Source: Oribacterium sp. UBA3737 (GTDB lineage: Bacteria > Bacillota_A > Clostridia > Lachnospirales > Lachnospiraceae). Taken from it: a stretch of 6,054 nucleotides of DNA. The stretch lies in the NCBI GenBank assembly GCA_002371295.1, contig DFGZ01000275.1, positions 1 through 6,054 of the forward strand. The letters are read 5' to 3'. Numbering within the stretch: the first letter of the stretch is position 1; each line of letters opens with the position of its first letter. Positions 6,016 to 6,054 of this stretch are shown in pieces. Position numbers and translations under genes: made by a program. The notes under the pieces were generated by a model, which was given only the letters and a program-made list of their open reading frames with translations, was not told the origin of the DNA and searched no databases.

Positions 6016-6054
6016 CTAGGAGCAGATCTTTCAATATTTATGTGAAGGCGGTTT
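6012..6054 (+). CDS. Start of the next gene, overlapping the dehydrogenase stop (partial)
   Basis: ATG at 6012-6014 overlaps the dehydrogenase TGA (6013-6015) in an ATGA arrangement typical of translational coupling. AAAGAGG (6001-6007) lies 4 bases before it. The frame reads MTRSRSFNIYVKAV and stays open to the window edge. Fourteen residues do not identify a family. The overlap says it belongs to the same operon, so it is probably another member of the polymer pathway. The nearby ATG at 6040 is followed at once by TGA and can be dismissed. Confidence 0.5.
   Translation, partial: MTRSRSFNIYVKAV

Overview
The window looks like a chromosomal segment from a low-to-moderate GC Firmicute, most likely a Lachnospiraceae relative (Butyrivibrio-like). 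Reasons: AG-rich Shine-Dalgarno sites before most genes, AT-rich spacers with intrinsic terminators, and a 450-residue glycerophosphotransferase-like protein of a type I associate with Lachnospiraceae surface-polysaccharide loci. This assignment is from memory of families, not from a search. All supported genes are on the + strand.

Left part (1-1550): the last codons of an upstream gene and a clean terminator come first. Next is a decayed DapA/N-acetylneuraminate-lyase family gene (about 161-482), surviving as three short blocks in three reading frames. A 27-bp tandem repeat containing a palindrome precedes an intact YeaE-like aldo/keto reductase (606-1460), which is closed off by one weak and one strong terminator.

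Middle (1551-3150): 195 bases lie between the strong terminator and the next gene, and I see no convincing promoter in them. Then comes a 450-residue GT-B type transferase of the CDP-glycerol glycerophosphotransferase class (1743-3095), with a helical N-terminal domain.

Right part (3151-6054): a 56-nt imperfect hairpin and a plausible promoter lead into a ribulose-phosphate 3-epimerase family gene (start 3320). It is followed by an IspD/TarI-type cytidylyltransferase (start 4166), a GatD-like zinc polyol-phosphate dehydrogenase (4948-6015), and the first codons of another gene whose start overlaps the dehydrogenase stop (6012).

Together, epimerase, reductase and cytidylyltransferase could convert D-ribulose 5-phosphate into a CDP-activated pentitol (ribitol, arabinitol or xylitol), and the upstream GT-B protein could transfer the pentitol phosphate to a surface polymer. 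The reductase has Gly where NAD-preferring relatives have Asp, which hints at NADPH use and a biosynthetic direction. The enzyme families are well supported. The CDP-pentitol pathway is an inference from gene order.
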